Assembly (NCBI GenBank): GCA_016784265.1
Contig: JADHUZ010000037.1
Location: 1-8,821 of the forward strand
From: Fidelibacterota bacterium
GTDB lineage: Bacteria; Fidelibacterota; BS150m-G59
DNA length: 8,821 nucleotides
Direction: 5' to 3'
Shown here in pieces: positions 7,183 through 8,821 of the stretch (position 1 is its first letter; every line of letters starts with the position of its first letter). Made by a program: the position numbers and the translations under genes. The notes below the pieces were generated by a model that saw only the letters and a list, made by a program, of their open reading frames with translations, was not told where the DNA came from and made no database searches.

Positions 7183-8069
7183 AATTCCCACCAGATTTCG
7201 ACCCGTTTTATCCAATCACGCAGACACGAAAATTTGACGATGTTTTGTTCGGAATCGTGCCTATCAAAGAGCGCGAAAATTTACCGAATTCTGAAAACAA
7301 TCCGCTCAATTTGAATGCGATTTGGGAAATTCCACACAAACTCGGCGATGAAATTCGATGGCAATTCGATGCACTTGGAAAAGGCAGAATTTTAGAAGGA
7401 CAAATTGACAATGGTGCGCATTTGCTCAATCGTGGGAAAATTTACATTGGCAAAAATGCACGAATTTTTCCCGGTGCCGTGCTGAACGCAGAAAATGGAC
7501 CCATTTACATCAGCGAAAATGTGATTATCGAGCCAAATGCTGTTTTGACGGGACCGCTTTTTATTGGGGAAAATTCACTGATTCGGTCGTGTTCGCAAAT
7601 TTCAGAATGTTCGATTGGACAAGTTTGCAAAATCGGTGGTGAAGTTGCCGAAACGATGATTCAGGGTTACACAAATAAGCAACACAGCGGATTTTTGGGG
7701 CATGCTGTCATCGGTGAGTGGTGCAATCTCGGAGCGGATACGACGAATTCGGATTTGAAAAATAATTATTCAAACATCATTGTTCGCGGCGTGGATACGG
7801 GTTCGCAGTTTGTCGGATTGATGATGGGCGACCATTGCAAAACGGCAATTGGGACGCTTTTCAACACAGGAACTGTTGTCGGTGTGGGTTCGTTATTATT
7901 CGGAAAAGGATTATTGCCAAATGAGATTAAGCCGTTTTCGTGGGGCACAACGCGAAAATGGGCGAGTTTTGAGCAATTTTTAGAAACGGCAAAAATCGTG
8001 ATGGCACGACGAAATGTGGCAATGGGCGCGGAAGAAGAAAAAACATTGCGAGAAATTTTTGAGGATTGA
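7173..8069 (+). CDS. Left-handed beta-helix acyltransferase, alternative-GlmU C-terminal half
   Basis: A 298-residue cytoplasmic protein starting at ATG 7173, with GGAGG (7163-7167) five bases upstream and a 10-bp overlap with the preceding gene. Residues about 75-245 form hexapeptide turns typical of a left-handed beta-helix, for example IGKNARIFPGAVL and IGENSLIRS. EWCNLGADTTNSDLKNNY (182-199), MMGDHCKTAIGTLFNTGTVVGV (217-238) and PFSWG (254-258) match the alternative bacterial GlmU family (UDP-GlcNAc diphosphorylase/GlcN-1-P N-acetyltransferase, as in TIGR03991). The N-terminal YPITQTRKFDDVLFGIVPIKE (13-33) resembles the first strand region of that family. About 100 residues of nucleotidyltransferase core then seem to be absent before LNAIWEIPHKLGDEI (47-61). 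An acyltransferase acting on a sugar phosphate is likely; uridylyltransferase activity is doubtful. Confidence 0.8.
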   Translation: MSIKFPPDFDPFYPITQTRKFDDVLFGIVPIKERENLPNSENNPLNLNAIWEIPHKLGDEIRWQFDALGKGRILEGQIDNGAHLLNRGKIYIGKNARIFPGAVLNAENGPIYISENVIIEPNAVLTGPLFIGENSLIRSCSQISECSIGQVCKIGGEVAETMIQGYTNKQHSGFLGHAVIGEWCNLGADTTNSDLKNNYSNIIVRGVDTGSQFVGLMMGDHCKTAIGTLFNTGTVVGVGSLLFGKGLLPNEIKPFSWGTTRKWASFEQFLETAKIVMARRNVAMGAEEEKTLREIFED

Positions 8070-8085
8070 ATGATTTTAGGGATGA

Positions 8086-8117
8086 AATCTTTATTCTTCG
8101 ACAATCTCAGGATGACA
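8086..8117. repeat. Degenerate dispersed intergenic repeat (CHPELVEG-type)
   Basis: Read on the minus strand, the segment contains TGTCATCCTGAG and then TTGTCGAAG, followed by AATAAAGATT. This resembles a repeat scattered through many bacterial genomes (TGTCATCCTGAGC then TTGTCGAAGGAT), which is often mis-annotated as short proteins reading CHPELVEG or VILSLSKD. The match is imperfect, so it looks like an old copy. It lies just behind the acyltransferase gene. A weak GATTT/AAATC inverted repeat (8072-8089) precedes it but has no T-run, so I do not call a terminator. In the rest of the gap, 8118-8218, I see only the glpK ribosome binding site. Confidence 0.5.
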
Positions 8118-8218
8118 CACAGGCGCAAAAATCAAGTCGAATAGTGAAATAACATTGAAGAACAGAAAATATCCATGGCAAAATATTCGCGTAATCTGTG
8201 GCAAAAAAGGAAAAACAA

Positions 8219-8821
8219 ATGACCAAACAATACATTTTATCCATTGACCAAGGCACAACAGGAACGACTGTTTTGCTCATCAATCACGACGGGCAAATCA
8301 TCCAAAAATCCTATCGTGAAATTCAACAAATTTATCCAAAAGCGGGCTGGGTCGAGCATTGTGCGCTCGACATTTGGGAATCAGTCAAGTTTTGCATTCA
8401 CGATTGCGTAAAACAAGCGAATATTGAATTTTTGCAAATTGCGGGAATTGGTATCACGAACCAGCGCGAGACGACAATTTTGTGGGATAAAAACACGGGA
8501 GAACCTGTGCATAATGCGATAGTTTGGCAATGCCGCAGAACCGCACCGATGTGTGAAAAACTCGAAAATAACAACTTTGATAAAATTGTCCGAGAAAAAA
8601 CGGGGCTCGTGCTCGATGCGTATTTTTCTGGAACGAAAATTGCATGGATGCTCGAAAATGTTTCTGGTTTGCGCAAGCGTGCTGAAAACGGAGAAATTCT
8701 ATTCGGCACAGTGGATTCGTGGCTAATTTGGAAACTCACCGGTGCGCATATCACGGATTTTTCCAACGCAAGTCGAACGCTAATTTATAATATTTTCGAG
8801 AAAAAATGGGATAACGAATTA
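8219..8821 (+). CDS. glpK: Glycerol kinase, 3' end outside the window
   Basis: The first 201 codons of an FGGY-family kinase of about 500 residues. Glycerol kinase phosphorylates glycerol to sn-glycerol 3-phosphate with ATP in the cytoplasm. Seen: the ATP-phosphate loop IDQGTTGTT near the N-terminus, GWVEHCALDIWES, the substrate region ITNQRETTILWD, IVWQCRRT, LVLDAYFSGTKIAWML, TVDSWLIWKLTG and SNASRTLIYNIF. The NQRET and DAYFSGTK motifs mark glycerol kinase rather than xylulokinase or gluconokinase. AAGG at 8207-8210, eight bases before ATG, supports the start. The 149-bp gap upstream suggests its own promoter, but I found no convincing boxes. The gene is intact up to the window edge. Confidence 0.95.
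   Translation, partial: MTKQYILSIDQGTTGTTVLLINHDGQIIQKSYREIQQIYPKAGWVEHCALDIWESVKFCIHDCVKQANIEFLQIAGIGITNQRETTILWDKNTGEPVHNAIVWQCRRTAPMCEKLENNNFDKIVREKTGLVLDAYFSGTKIAWMLENVSGLRKRAENGEILFGTVDSWLIWKLTGAHITDFSNASRTLIYNIFEKKWDNEL

Noticed and set aside
8072..8089. GATTT...AAATC inverted repeat as a terminator
   Set aside because: The stem is only 5 AT-rich pairs with an 8-base loop and no following T-run.
7766..8128. 120-residue minus-strand open frame beginning MRLCVILRLSKN
   Set aside because: Its start is the translated dispersed repeat and the rest is antisense to the beta-helix acyltransferase gene.
8398..8766. 122-residue minus-strand open frame
   Set aside because: It is antisense to the clear glycerol kinase coding sequence.

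Overview
The window looks like part of an AT-rich, Gram-negative bacterial chromosome with very tight gene packing. A Gram-negative cell is suggested by an outer-membrane barrel protein with a signal peptide and a C-terminal Phe. The acyltransferase half of a GlmU variant best known from Bacteroidota-like bacteria, together with futalosine-type menaquinone genes, points by inference to the Fibrobacterota/Bacteroidota/Chlorobiota side of the tree. I cannot name a species. No tRNA, rRNA, insertion sequence, CRISPR array or phage gene is visible.

Region 1 (1-4249, + strand) is a compact operon for late menaquinone synthesis by the futalosine route. It holds a 5'-truncated aminodeoxyfutalosine deaminase (mqnF-like), a UbiA-type prenyltransferase (mqnP), a UbiX-type flavin prenyltransferase (the mqnM role), the menG/ubiE methyltransferase, a mini beta-type carbonic anhydrase and a proline iminopeptidase. 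Most junctions are 4-base ATGA overlaps, so translation is probably coupled along the operon. The UbiX product, prenylated FMN, serves a UbiD-type decarboxylase (MqnL) that is not in the window. menG carries an unusual tandem array of 7-bp units inside its coding sequence.

Region 2 (4246-6549, - strand) is a two-gene unit: a metallo-beta-lactamase/beta-CASP RNase-like protein followed 18 bp later by a porin-like outer-membrane protein. The porin gene converges on the iminopeptidase gene, and their stop codons overlap by 4 bp, so there is no room for an intergenic terminator.

Region 3 (6655-8069, + strand) starts after a divergent intergenic stretch of about 105 bp. It contains an unrecognised 175-residue protein with a TTG start, then an overlapping left-handed beta-helix acyltransferase. 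The latter resembles the C-terminal half of the alternative bacterial GlmU but lacks most of the nucleotidyltransferase domain.

Region 4 (8070-8821) is a 149-bp intergenic gap with a degenerate copy of a widespread dispersed repeat, followed by the start of glycerol kinase (glpK), which runs off the window. No clearly new defence or mobile system is visible. The observations most worth checking are the heptamer array in menG, the mini carbonic anhydrase coupled to it, and the shortened GlmU-like protein with its unknown partner.
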